Source: Coenobita brevimanus
Lineage: Eukaryota > Arthropoda > Malacostraca > Decapoda > Coenobitidae
Assembly: GCA_032717465.1 (NCBI GenBank)
Contig: CM064681.1
Coordinates: forward strand, 14,218,510 to 14,282,509
Direction of reading: 5' to 3'
Length of the DNA stretch: 64,000 bases
Below, piece by piece: positions 34,759-44,495 of the stretch (position 1 is its first letter; every line of letters starts with the position of its first letter). The position numbers and the translations under genes are program-made. The notes under the pieces are model-generated. The model made no database searches. It was not told the DNA's origin and saw only the letters and a program-made list of their open reading frames with translations.

Positions 34759-36596
34759 TCATGTAATATGACCCTTAGCCAGGAGTTCCCCCCATAGATC
34801 TCGAGAACCCTGTTTTGCGGCTCTTCTAGGTCGTGCCTCTTGACCCGTTTGATCTTCACCATCCCCCGGATCCGGAGTGGCTGCAAACTCAAGGGGTATC
34901 AGGTTATCAATAGTTTTTATACTGGTATGTCCCCTACATTTTATTTTTACGAGTCTCAGCACCCACTCTGGATCTGGGTGCATGGAGATCACTTTAGCTA
35001 ATGGCCACTGGGATCTTTGTTGTTCAGTTTTCACTAAGACCACATCCCCTATGTTTATGATAGATTTGTTGCTGGCAGCCTGAGCCCCATAAAATCTATC
35101 TCGTAGACTCAAAAGATATTCCTCGCTCCAATGTCTATTCCAGGTATCCAACATCCTTTTCAGACGTTGATATCCCTCCCGCAGATGTTGTCCTAAATCA
35201 TTATTTTCTATGGTAGGATCATCTACCTCTTCCTGGATATCCACACAAGGCATCGGATGGAGCTTCCTGCCATATAACATATGAGCCGGTGCTAAGGCCT
35301 CTAGTGAAACGCTAGTGTCATCTGGATAATTCAGGGGTCTGTTATTAATCCTGGTTTCAATTTCAGTTATTACTGTTCTTAATTCTTCTCTCGTGATCTT
35401 AGTTCTGTGTAATGTTTTCCTCAGGCAGTTCTTGACAATACCAATCATTCTTTCGGTAAATCCATTTTGCCATGGAGCTCTTGGAGCTGTGAACTCCAAA
35501 ATACAATTTCGGATTCCCAGCGCCAACTTAACCTTTGGGTCGTTCATCATGTTCAACAGTAAAGGTGCTGCTCCAACGAAATTAGTTCCATTTCCACTTA
35601 TTAACTTGCCAGGACAAGACCTTCTAGCGGCAAATCTACGAAAGACATTGAGGAATGTCTCTGAGCTTAGGTCTTCCGCTAATTCTAGATGGACTGCCCT
35701 TGTGTAGGCACAAGTAAATAAACAAATGTAAACTTTATGGGGAGTTTTCTCACCCATAACAGTTATAGCCCCCGTGTAGTCCACTCCTGTTATTTGGAAG
35801 GGCCGACTTACGTTCACCCTATCCTTCGGTAGGGCTGGTGGTCCTGGGTAGTTATAAGGTGGGTGTTCATACTCCTACAAATGATGCAGTTTTTGAGATA
35901 TTTTTTAATAACCTGTCTACCTTTAGGAATCCAAAAATTTTCCCGAATTTAGGCTAAGGTCTGCAGCACACCTCCATGGGGAGTGGAATCATGGGCTTCT
36001 TTTATAATTAGTTATACAAAGCATCCACTCTTGGGTAATAAAATGGGATGTTTGGTTTGGATGGGCAAGTCAGCCTTTACCAATCGGCCTCGACATCTTA
36101 TAAGACCTTTTCCGTCTAAGAACAAGCCTAAATTCTTCACCAGCGTATTTCCTTTCCCAGTGTCTTGGCCTAAAAGTTTATATATTTCCCCGTAAGAATT
36201 CCTTTGTACTCTTTTCAGCCAGTATTCTAGGGGATCTAACTTCTGAAACCCCACTTTCTTATTCAAAAATTCAACAACCAATTTAGTAGTGTTTATAAGT
36301 TGTCTTATTGATGAGAATCGGCTGATGTCAATTATTTCTGGCTCAGGTACTACAGGGTCCAAGTTCACTACACTAACCTCGGCAATACTGTACTGTTTCT
36401 GTTCAGGCCAATCCTTAGTGAGTAACCATTTAGGACCTTTAAACCACAAATTATCTTTGATCATTCTCTTTACGGTCGAACCTCTCGAGAGCAGATCAGC
36501 TGGATTTTGTTTGGAGGATACATCCATGAAATTAAATTTGGAAGACAGCTCGTTAATAGTCTTCACTATTTCGGACGATAGGAATTTTACTGTCAT
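34759..36596 (-). pseudogene. BEL integrase region
   Basis: The upstream frame (36596-36012) gives FNFMDVSSKQNPADLLSRGS and RCRGRLVKADLPIQTKHPIL, the typical BEL stretch between RNase H and integrase. After stops comes a zinc-binding motif: EAHDSTPHGGVL, then FWIPKGRQVIKKYLKNCIIC. The 352-codon frame 35817-34759 holds the DDE core: ITGVDYTGAI (first Asp), CPGKLISGNGTNF where SDNG is expected (second Asp replaced by Gly), and APWQNGFTERMIGIVKNCL (Glu present). The C-terminus has INIGDVVLVKTEQQRSQWPL, the usual DNA-binding end. Without the second Asp the protein should be catalytically dead. Confidence 0.88.
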
Positions 36597-36660
36597 CCTT
36601 CCCTATCCAGTACAGACAAATCTCACTATCAGTCCATATGTAAAATCCTCAAACTGAGTA

Positions 36661-36849
36661 TCAAGAGCAGTGGTTATATACCTGGTCTTCTATGGAAGCC
36701 AACTCCATTTGAGGTAGGGTTCTTCCTTTAACTGGCGCAACTCTGGCTTTGGACATAATAATCTTACTATCCTTTCCTGTTGCGCAAGAAGCTACTGCTC
36801 CATAGGCCCTTAGAGAAGCATCACAAAATGTGTAAATACGACTTCTCAA
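36661..36849 (-). pseudogene. BEL RNase H remnant
   Basis: RIYTFCDASLRAYGAVASCA (first acid), SKIIMSKARVAPVKGRTLPQ and MELASI match the start of a BEL RNase H. The rest of the domain is broken by stops between 36660 and 36600. Confidence 0.75.
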
Positions 36850-36947
36850 TACTGTTTATTTTCCTGGGAATACATATGCTTGATGTGGTCTCAAACTCCT
36901 TTCTAATCTGTTTCCATTGTTCCACATATGTCTCACCCAATTCAGTG

Positions 36948-38409
36948 TCAAACCTCCCGTACTAAACAATTGCCCCTAATAACTGTAGGACTGACCAACC
37001 CTAATGGGTCAAATAGCTTGGAAACCTGACTTAACAAGGACCTTTTGGTGAGAGTGACATCAGAGAACTTAATTGGTTTCAAACTTATTACATCAGCTGT
37101 TGTATCCCAGTTAAGACCTAACACATTTTGATTTCTGGGAATGTCAGAATCTGGATAGTCCTCTTGTATTTTATTCCTCAAAAGCGGTGAATTTGTATTC
37201 CAGCTCTGTAACGGCAAATTTGCCTTCCCACATTCGGAGTTGGCTACTTCATAAGCCTTCAAAGCTTCCAACTCGGTATCAGCAACACCTTGAAAATTAT
37301 CCATATAAAAAGCCTGCCCTATTTCTGGGCATTTGGCATTTTCAAAATGATGCTTTAAAATGATGCAAAGTAGGAAAGGACTAGCACAAGAGCCAAAGAG
37401 CACCGATCGGAAACAGTAAGTTTTCAATGGACTATCCTCATTTTGAGGATCATGAGGCCAGAGGAATTCTGTAAATTTCCTATCCTCCTCTCTCAGTCCT
37501 ATTCTGAGAAAAGCTTTACTAATGTCTACTGTGTAAGCATAAGGTTTCTCTCTAAATCTTAGCAACACATTCCCTAACTTCTCTGTTAGTGTAGGTCCAG
37601 AGTATAGGCAATCGTTCAAGCTAGCTGATCCCTAGGACATTTTACTACTACAGTTGAATACTATCCTTATGAGAGTAGTTACTGAATCCTTGCTTACAGC
37701 ATGACGTGGTAAGTAGTGTCTTTCTTTGTGGTTAACAGGGAATTCTACCTCTTCTATAAATTTATTCTTCAATTGATCCTTTATAATATTATCATATATG
37801 GTCAGATGTTCTGGTTTTTCTCTCAACTTCCTTAGAAGAAAATTTAACTGAGCCTTAGCTGCTTGGTAATTTGTTGGTAACTCCGAATGGTTTAGTTTCC
37901 ATGGTAATCCTACCCAATACTGTCCATCCTTAAATTTCACAGACTGATTATACAAGTCCGAGGTTATTTTATCTTCAGGGGTTGGTTCCTCAGAGCTTAT
38001 TCCGACACTGTCTAAGTCCCACAATTTGTGTACAGGTTCAATATTTTCATCCAACAAATCATTTATCTGAGTAGGTTCTAATTCTGCACCTATTCTAACT
38101 ACCATCAATGACTGTGTAGGGGTAACAAAGACTGAGTCTACTAGTTTGGCCTCTACTTTAACTTGTTTTGGAAAAGACAACTGTCCCATAATAAGGTTAC
38201 CTCCTGGACTCTTGAACATGTACCTTATTCTTCTTGAAAATCCTATGTAGGAATCTTCCACAATAATCAGAACCAATTATCGTTTTTATGGGACCCACAG
38301 TATCTGATTCCACATTCCGTTTAGTCAACTTTATCCCTGAGCTTTGTAGATGATCAGAGGTTTCCTTCAATCCCTTTATGTATATACTTGTCTTCATATT
38401 ATCAAGCAC
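36948..38409 (-). pseudogene. BEL reverse transcriptase
   Basis: The first frame (38409-37632) has LDSVGISSEEPTPEDK, WVGLPWKLNHSELPTNYQAA and YLPRHAVSKDSVTTLIRIVF followed by NCSSKMS. A stop follows, then 37619-36948: LNDCLYSGPTLTEKLGNVLL, AYTVDISKAFLRIGLREEDR (RT motif A), YCFRSVLFGSCASPFLLCII and AFYMDNFQGV. The last is the YxDD box with the second Asp changed to Asn. NVLGLNWDTTADVISLKPIK is the normal downstream thumb. At least two stops break the frame. The MDN form is unlikely to polymerise DNA. Confidence 0.88.
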
Positions 38410-38496
38410 AGCTGCTGTTATACGGCATTTATATCTGCCTAATTGTATTACAGGTCTAACTAAATCAAAAGACTGAACTTTCCTAGTTGTTAAGAA

Positions 38497-38733
38497 TCAT
38501 GTAATGGCTAGATTTACCTTGCCAATAATAGGTAACTTTAATTCCTTCACAATGTCTGCAGAAATGAAGGTTTTCTGAGCACCTGTATCAAACAGGGTAC
38601 ATACTAACAGGTTTCGGTTATCAAACAATACCTTCATATCTGCTATTGGTACTGCAGCTGGCATTACTAATGGAGCATTCCCTTTTGCAATTGTCATATT
38701 GACGCTTGCAGGTTTAGGAACCTCAATTTTCAT
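38497..38733 (-). pseudogene. BEL aspartic protease
   Basis: LLVCTLFDTGAQKTFISADI contains the DTGA active site of retropepsins, followed by VKELKLPIIGKVNLAIT. It sits between gag and RT as expected for BEL/Pao. The frame is open from 38733 to a stop at 38497. Confidence 0.8.
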
Positions 38734-38749
38734 CCTAGGGCATAAAGCA

Positions 38750-40005
38750 CTATGATGATGATCCTTTTTTGCATTTAAAACAAAGATTTAATTTAGTCTT
38801 ACAGTCCGCGGCAGTACGTTCGGAGCTCATACAGATTATACAACACCCCAGTTCCTGAAGCTTTCCTACTCTAGAAGCATAATCAGGATACTGTTGACAA
38901 GATGCACTGGAATGTTGCTCACCACAAAATACACAAACTTTCCTGTCTTTTACCATGGAAGGTTTTACTTCCTTAATATCCTCAGCATGTCTATTCCTTG
39001 TCTTTAATACTTTATCCTCAGCCTTTAGGGAGCTAAGGAAAGTACCCGTCTCTTCTTTACACATACTTAGTCTTCTCTGACTTAGCTTTCCCAACCAGTT
39101 GGTTAGAGGGTTTTTTCTTTATTTCAGTCTTCTGTTTGACTTCAGTAGGTTTTACGGTTCCTTGCAAATGTTTACAGAGTTGCATCAAGCCTTCCTCAGT
39201 CTCTTCGCAGGAGAAATTATCTTTTTGGTACCTACCATACAAAGCATCCTTGGTTTTCGGTGGAAGCTTTAAGGACACAATTCTTGAAAGCACTCAATCT
39301 GATGTCTTAATATCTTCGTAAGTACCTAAGGCCATTAAATTACAACTTATTGCAATTCTAAATTTTTGCAAGGAATCAAAATCGTGTCTCGGTATGGGTA
39401 ATTCAATTAGAGCCTTCAGTAATTGAGTAATAACTTGCTCCCTGTCTTCATATTTTTGTCTAAGGATGGTCAAGGCCACCTCATAATTATTTTTTTCTAC
39501 TGATAATTCTTTTATCAGTTGACCTTTGACCTGTCCTAACAGATACGTAAGTTTGCTGACTTTAGGGAGATCTGTTCTATCGTGTAACAAATATTTGAAC
39601 TGATCCCAGAAGGATTTCCAATTCTGCTCCCCATCAAACTCCAGAAGCGTTATTTGTGGTAACACAGCTCTACTCCGTTGTTCCACAACTTGTGTTTCCG
39701 CGGCTGTCTCAGCTAATTTTGACTCTAGTGTCTTTACTACAGTTAAGTATTCTTCTAATATAACTTCAAACTTCGTAGTTTCTGACTCTAAGAGTTCCTT
39801 ATCATCAGCCTTTACTATAGCCGCTTCTAAAGTTATATAACTTTCTTCATACTTGTCCCATCGATCTTTCAGGATATTTAGGAGATTTTAATTTCTCCTT
39901 GGACAGAGGTAGTTCGTCCAACGATTGTTTACAATCATTTATGGGTCTATTTACCCATCCTGCCTTACTACTAGAAGATCTTTGCAATTAAGAAACCGAC
40001 ATGTT
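38750..40005 (-). pseudogene. BEL gag
   Basis: This would be the capsid and nucleocapsid precursor. The frame 39686-39294 has LEFDGEQNWKSFWDQFKYLL, YLLGQVKGQLIKELSVEKNN and LQKFRIAISCNLMALGTYED. These are the standard BEL gag capsid motifs (WxxFWDQF, then LxKFRxxI). The frame 39094-38750 has zinc fingers VCVFCGEQHSSASCQQYPDY, CCIICMSSERTAADC and LCFKCKKG. A short upstream piece with stops reaches a possible start at 40005 (MSVS). At least three frame breaks. Confidence 0.82.
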
Positions 40006-40463
40006 GACCGATTTCTAATTTAATGATTTAATTATGAGTTTCAACCACAAATTTACCCCAACTTAGTAATTATCTGATTATTTTAAATTTTGAAGAGGGT
40101 AGGGATTAGATCCTCTGTGTGCAAATTATCCTCCTGAGTTATTAAACCTCTAAGGTTGTATTTATCCCCACTCTCATTTCCAAACACTCATTACAGCTCA
40201 GCTAATTATTCATTTAATTTTGAGGAGTGTAGGGATTAGGTCTATAATTTCAACCTATCCCCCAGGGTTATTAAACCTCTAGGGTTATATTTCATCCCCA
40301 CACTCAATTGCCAAAACACTCATTTTCCCTGAACTCGGTATGTACGTATTCCCACATCATCCACTGCAACCGAACGTGATAGTAGCTATGTCCATTAAAA
40401 TCAACCTTAAACACATTCAGCACTCCGGCACACATCGGCTGTCCACACTCGGGGCACCGAAAA

Positions 40464-41419
40464 TGTGAAAAATATTTAGTGGTTCTGGTAAACAAATCGG
40501 GGCCCTCAGTCTGGGCACCAAAATGTGAAAAATATTTAATGTATACAAGTCGGTATCCCTGTCGGGGCACAGGTATGTAAGAAATTTCTGGTATTTCCTA
40601 ATAAATAACTCGTAGGTCGTTACTCTTCCCTAAAGTTGTTCTTAAGTAAATTCAAACAAGTCTCATAGGGTTAGGTGAACCGTAACTTAACCTTAACTCA
40701 CCTACTACAATAACTATTTCTCTTCGATCTCTTAGCTAATCCCCCTTTGAATTGGCCAGTTTGTAAAGGTTACTTAGCTAGTGAAGAGGGAGTGTCGGAC
40801 AACCGATGACGATGGGACTGCTTTGTGTAATTGCTTGAGCAATCAAGCGTCCATAAGGTGCTTATGTACAACCGTGCTAGCTTGACTATGACTACAAGCA
40901 GAGTGTTAACTCGACGAGGTCTAGGAGCAAAGTGCGTGAACGTGGCAGGCCCCAGTTCCTCATAGAAATGTGAGTTGCCAACTACTAATAAATTACAGTA
41001 CTAAATACAGATAGATTACATCATGATATGTACAGGGCGAATCTAACAAATTAATCTTAGTTTTAATTAAACTAAAGTTAAACCAAATATTCCCTTTAAC
41101 TATGTAAATATCTTAATTCCATATCTGCTTTACACGAAGATCTTTCCATCCTCGCCACGTCATCTAACGCGCAGACGCAGTTTAAGTCAGTGGAAAATTC
41201 CATATAATTACATGTATTTACAATATATAGTTGTCCACGAGGGTTAAACGCAGTAGCATTTAATTTATCAATAACAAGAATTATTAAAGAGAACGTACTT
41301 TCTGGGTTATAAAAACTGCTTGAACTGTTAACAGTCTCTAGTTTTCCTCTGCTTTTAACCAAAGGCAACTATAATAAAAGTAGAGAGCGCAACTGCTCTG
41401 GGGGAAAATATTTCCCACA
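40464..41419 (-). repeat. BEL 5' LTR
   Basis: Partner of 33768-34726. The inner end (plus-strand TGTGAAAAATATTTAGTGG at 40464) is followed on the minus strand by TTTCGGTGCCCCGAGTG, the probable primer-binding region. An internal duplicate of this junction (GGGCACCAAAATGTGAAAAA) lies at about 40516. Confidence 0.92.
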
Positions 41420-41424
41420 AGTTT

Positions 41425-41760
41425 CTTTTCGAATAAAAGACTCAACCAACGTACATGACATACTAACCACAACGAGAACACTAGTGACTTTAATTCGCAT
41501 AACCATGAAAGATAGGCAGGAGGTATGGTGACATATAGGGTGCCCCACTGACTCTCAGTACCACTAACATCTGCCATACAGAAACATGCTAACACCGCAC
41601 CAGAGCACCATACGTTGAAATATCAGTATCACTAATTCCGAAAAAAACTGTTATAGATAGGAGATGGTATGGTGAAGAAAGGGTCTCCTACTGACCCTCA
41701 TTATACGGTAACACGTTAATACTCACATACGAAATAACACCTTATAAAAGCATCACTGTT
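41425..41760 (-). repeat. 146-bp satellite, inverted copy (first block)
   Basis: On the minus strand it contains CTCTGGTGCGGTGTTAGCATG, GGTACTGAGAGTCAGTGG, CACCATACCTCCTGCCTATC and GGTTATGCGAATTAA, the landmarks of the array at 14.9-16.4 kb, in the same order. About two units. It directly abuts the BEL target duplication. Confidence 0.75.
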
Positions 41761-42575
41761 TCCTTTTTTTAATTGTTCGAGCGAGCGAAGCAAGCGAGGA
41801 CACCAAATTTAATCACAGTTTGGACCCCCGACATATGTACCTGAGCGAAAGATTTATCGTATCAGCAAGAAATGGGGGCAGGGGTCGGGAGGATAACTCT
41901 GTAGTTCAGTAGCGAACTTTTTTGGATAACTCAGCCAATTTTGAAGTTACAAGAAAGATAGAAACCAATTTGGAAGTCGCATAAAAATCCTCAATAATTT
42001 TCATTTCATAGACAACCCGTAATTCCTAATGTTTTTTTTCCGTAAATCAAGAAACGTTTTTTTATAAGGCAGATTAACGTAACAGCTGGCTACTCAAGAA
42101 GTAACGGTCTATGGCTGCGTGAGTAGCGAAGCAGTATTTTCCGACGTTTGCTGAGAGCAACCAGGTTTTGCTTTTTCAAAACAATACTTTCAGTTTGGCC
42201 GTTTTTGGAAAATTTTGACTGAATCCGAGTCAAACTAATACAATACCCTGATCGACGAAAGAAACTCTGAATTTCTTATTTCTGATTCGAATCGGAGTGC
42301 ACAGAGATATTTCGTGAGAATAATTTTTGTGAGTGAGCAAAAAGCAAAGTCATTATTAACCTGCTAGGTCTCAGGCCCTAGACCTAATATTGATACAAGA
42401 GGAGTATTGGCTTTAGGAAGTGTGAGGGAATGTTTTTGGTGTAATCTAATAAGTTCTTTTTAGTATTTCAGGTCAGGGAATCAGAGGAAGATGATGAGCC
42501 ACATGAGACAATATTTAGCACTGCCTGACTTCCTCGCTCTCTCGCTCAAACACATTCCACACTTTCAGAGTGGAC
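41761..42575. other. Unassigned sequence
   Basis: A short imperfect repeat GCGAGCGAAGCAAGCGAGG lies near 41781. I see no coding domain. Confidence 0.4.
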
Positions 42576-42579
42576 GCCT

Positions 42580-42582
<3 letters not shown>

Positions 42583-42648
<66 letters not shown>
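42583..42648. repeat. TA microsatellite at a LINE-A 3' end
   Basis: About 33 TA units. It lies exactly where the poly(A) tail of the adjoining LINE-A fragment should be. Confidence 0.95.
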
Positions 42649-42651
<3 letters not shown>

Positions 42652-42720
42652 ATGTGAGGAAGAAGGAACCAAAGGCAATGAGCCCGCAAAACTGTTCCTT
42701 CCAAGAGAAAAACAAAAATA
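42649..42720 (-). mobile_element. LINE-A 3'-end scrap
   Basis: GTGAGGAAGAAGGAACCAAA, GGCAATGAGCCCGC and CTTCCAAGAGAAAAACAAAA match the last ~75 bases of LINE-A copy 1, reversed. An extremely truncated insertion. Confidence 0.8.
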
Positions 42721-42844
42721 TACCGATTCGCAGGGAGGTGATAAAGGTGAAGATATGGTCTCCTACGGACTATAAACAGAATCCAGCACTAACACTGGAC
42801 TTACACTGCATACAAACACCATTCCCTGAACACGATATTGAAGA

Positions 42845-43310
42845 ATAATGCCCTTCACTCCCATGTAACCACGGTATGCAGCTAGGTGTTACGGTGAGGC
42901 AAGTGTCTACCACTTACTCACAATAAAATCCTTCACAAACATGAACGTACATGTGCAAACACCATGCCAGAACTCATATTTTGAAAATATTGTACTTAAT
43001 TGCCCTACAACCATGAGACACTGAGGGGTGGTACGGTGAGGTTAATGTTTCCTACTGACTCAATAAACACAACTTTAATATCTCACTTACACGTTATACT
43101 AACACCATACCTGAACTATGTTTTGATAATAGTGTTTATTTCCCATATAAACATTAAAGACAGAGGTGTGGTACTGTGACGACGATGTCTCCTGCTGATC
43201 GTCAGTACTGGAGTAAATCAGCAACAACAACGAAGCACTAGCCTCTCACGTATACTACATATTAACTCCAGAGCAGCACTGGGTATTTGCATTTAAATTC
43301 CTATATTTGA
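42845..43310 (-). repeat. 146-bp satellite, inverted copy (second block)
   Basis: About three units. The landmark (CCATGTAACCA and variants) occurs near 42862, 43008 and 43147. The plus-strand motif AACACCATRCCAGAACT also repeats. Confidence 0.75.
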
Positions 43311-43504
43311 CGTCGTACAGGTATTGTGGTCTGCGTGCCTTTCTCCGATTTTATTGCGCTGAGGGGAGAATTTTCGAACTACACTCACGAACATACACAG
43401 GCAAGCATGCTAGCGCATGGGCACAGTCATATTCGGAAACAAACAAGCAATCAATCATACAAAACAGACAACACAAGCATAACGCACACACACACACACA
43501 CACA

Positions 43505-43545
<41 letters not shown>

Positions 43546-43724
43546 ACACACACTTAATGCTGTCCTTCAACTACAGAAGACAGCTACTGTACTCACTACG
43601 ATGGTGTGTTTCTCAGTCTTTGGTGTCAGCGTGTGCTGTGTAGACCAATTCTGGATTAGTAAATTTTTCTGAATAGTTGGCATGTCAAGTCCGGGTTTGC
43701 TGGAAGAACTCTGTTTTAGTTGTG
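43311..43724. other. Unassigned; CA microsatellite
   Basis: A CA repeat (about 43486-43553) with single G and T interruptions. His/Thr-rich frames across it are artefacts. Confidence 0.7.
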
Positions 43725-44325
43725 CCTCCGTTGTCTACGCTCTCCTCTGGCCAGGTTCAGAGCTGCAGACGGCTCGCCACTGTTTTCTGTCAGAGGCATT
43801 GGTTTTAAGATCTTTTGGCAAGATGTATTTCTTGAGAGTTGTCCTCATATGATCTTTATATCTCTTCTGCCCCCCTGGGTTCCCCTGGCGGGAAACACGT
43901 GTCTGAACCATCGATGCAATTTTTTTTTTTTCTTTTGCCAGCATGGTTTCTTTGCTGCTTGACTGTCCGCTGGAGAATTTGTGAGTGAGAGACATTATCC
44001 TCCCATTTGGGTCCTAGGATGCACTGTAAGAATGGATGTGAAAAGACTCCAGCTCTTTTATGTGACTCGGGTAAGCAGCCAAGGATTCAGCACCTTATAA
44101 CAGGGTGGAGATGCATATAGCCATATGTACTGATACCTTCGTCGCGATTCTCAAATTAGTGTTTTCGAAGACTCTGAACCTGAGACGCCCAAAAGAGGCT
44201 GAGGCGTAGTTGATTTGCACAAGAACTTCTGCATCAATGCAATGTTTATCTGTAAGCACACTACCTAGGAAGGTAACATTCTTCACCTGTTTTACATTCT
44301 CTCTCTCTCTCTCTCTCTTCACAGG
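43725..44325 (-). pseudogene. LINE-D RT C-terminal remnant
   Basis: On the minus strand VKQVKNVTFLGSVLTDKHCI, DAEVLVQINYASASFGRLRF and TNLRIATKVSVHMAICISTLL (44290-44095) are the region after the RT palm of a LINE. Further down, QGNPGGQKRYKDHMRTTLKK and ASDRKQWRAVCSS (43870-43735) are its last residues. This C-terminal pattern (FLGSVLTD, then GGQKRRYKDxxRxxLK) belongs to a family distinct from LINE-A, -B and -C. A CT microsatellite (44300-44322) lies within the coding region, and a T run sits near 43920. The RT core is missing. Confidence 0.65.
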
Positions 44326-44344
44326 GATACTTTATTACGGGAGG

Positions 44345-44348
44345 GTAT
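44345..44348. other. Gypsy-2 target-site duplication, left copy
   Basis: GTAT directly before the LTR start TGTTACG. The same GTAT follows the other LTR at 54986-54989, 10.6 kb away. Confidence 0.75.
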
Positions 44349-44495
44349 TGTTACGTCCCCACCCCACACTGCCACAGGCTCCAACAGCAGTAGTACAGTA
44401 TAGGAAGGACGTTGCCCAGTGAGTTGTTCCTACGGTCAGCCTTTAGGTGTGCAGTCGCAAGATCAGCTGAGGCACCGTAAATAAACACTGGCTTC

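Larger units (their letters stand above)
33768..41419 (-). mobile_element. BEL/Pao LTR retrotransposon, full length
   Basis: A 7.65-kb element on the minus strand. The 5' LTR is 41419-40464 and the 3' LTR is 34726-33768. A 5-bp AGTTT duplication flanks it. The order gag, protease, RT, RNase H, integrase and the RT/integrase motifs are those of the BEL/Pao group. By eye the LTRs differ at roughly ten positions over ~957 bases, so the insertion is fairly recent, yet the coding region carries several stops and two catalytic substitutions. That suggests it was already defective, or was copied from a defective parent by enzymes supplied in trans. Confidence 0.92.

Noticed and set aside
33768..41419. 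Endogenous retrovirus with an envelope gene
   Set aside because: Motifs are BEL/Pao, the frame after integrase ends within 40 bases of the LTR, and no envelope-like frame exists.
43307..43672. Plus-strand frames of ~110-120 codons with His-Thr runs
   Set aside because: They cross the CA microsatellite and lack any domain.
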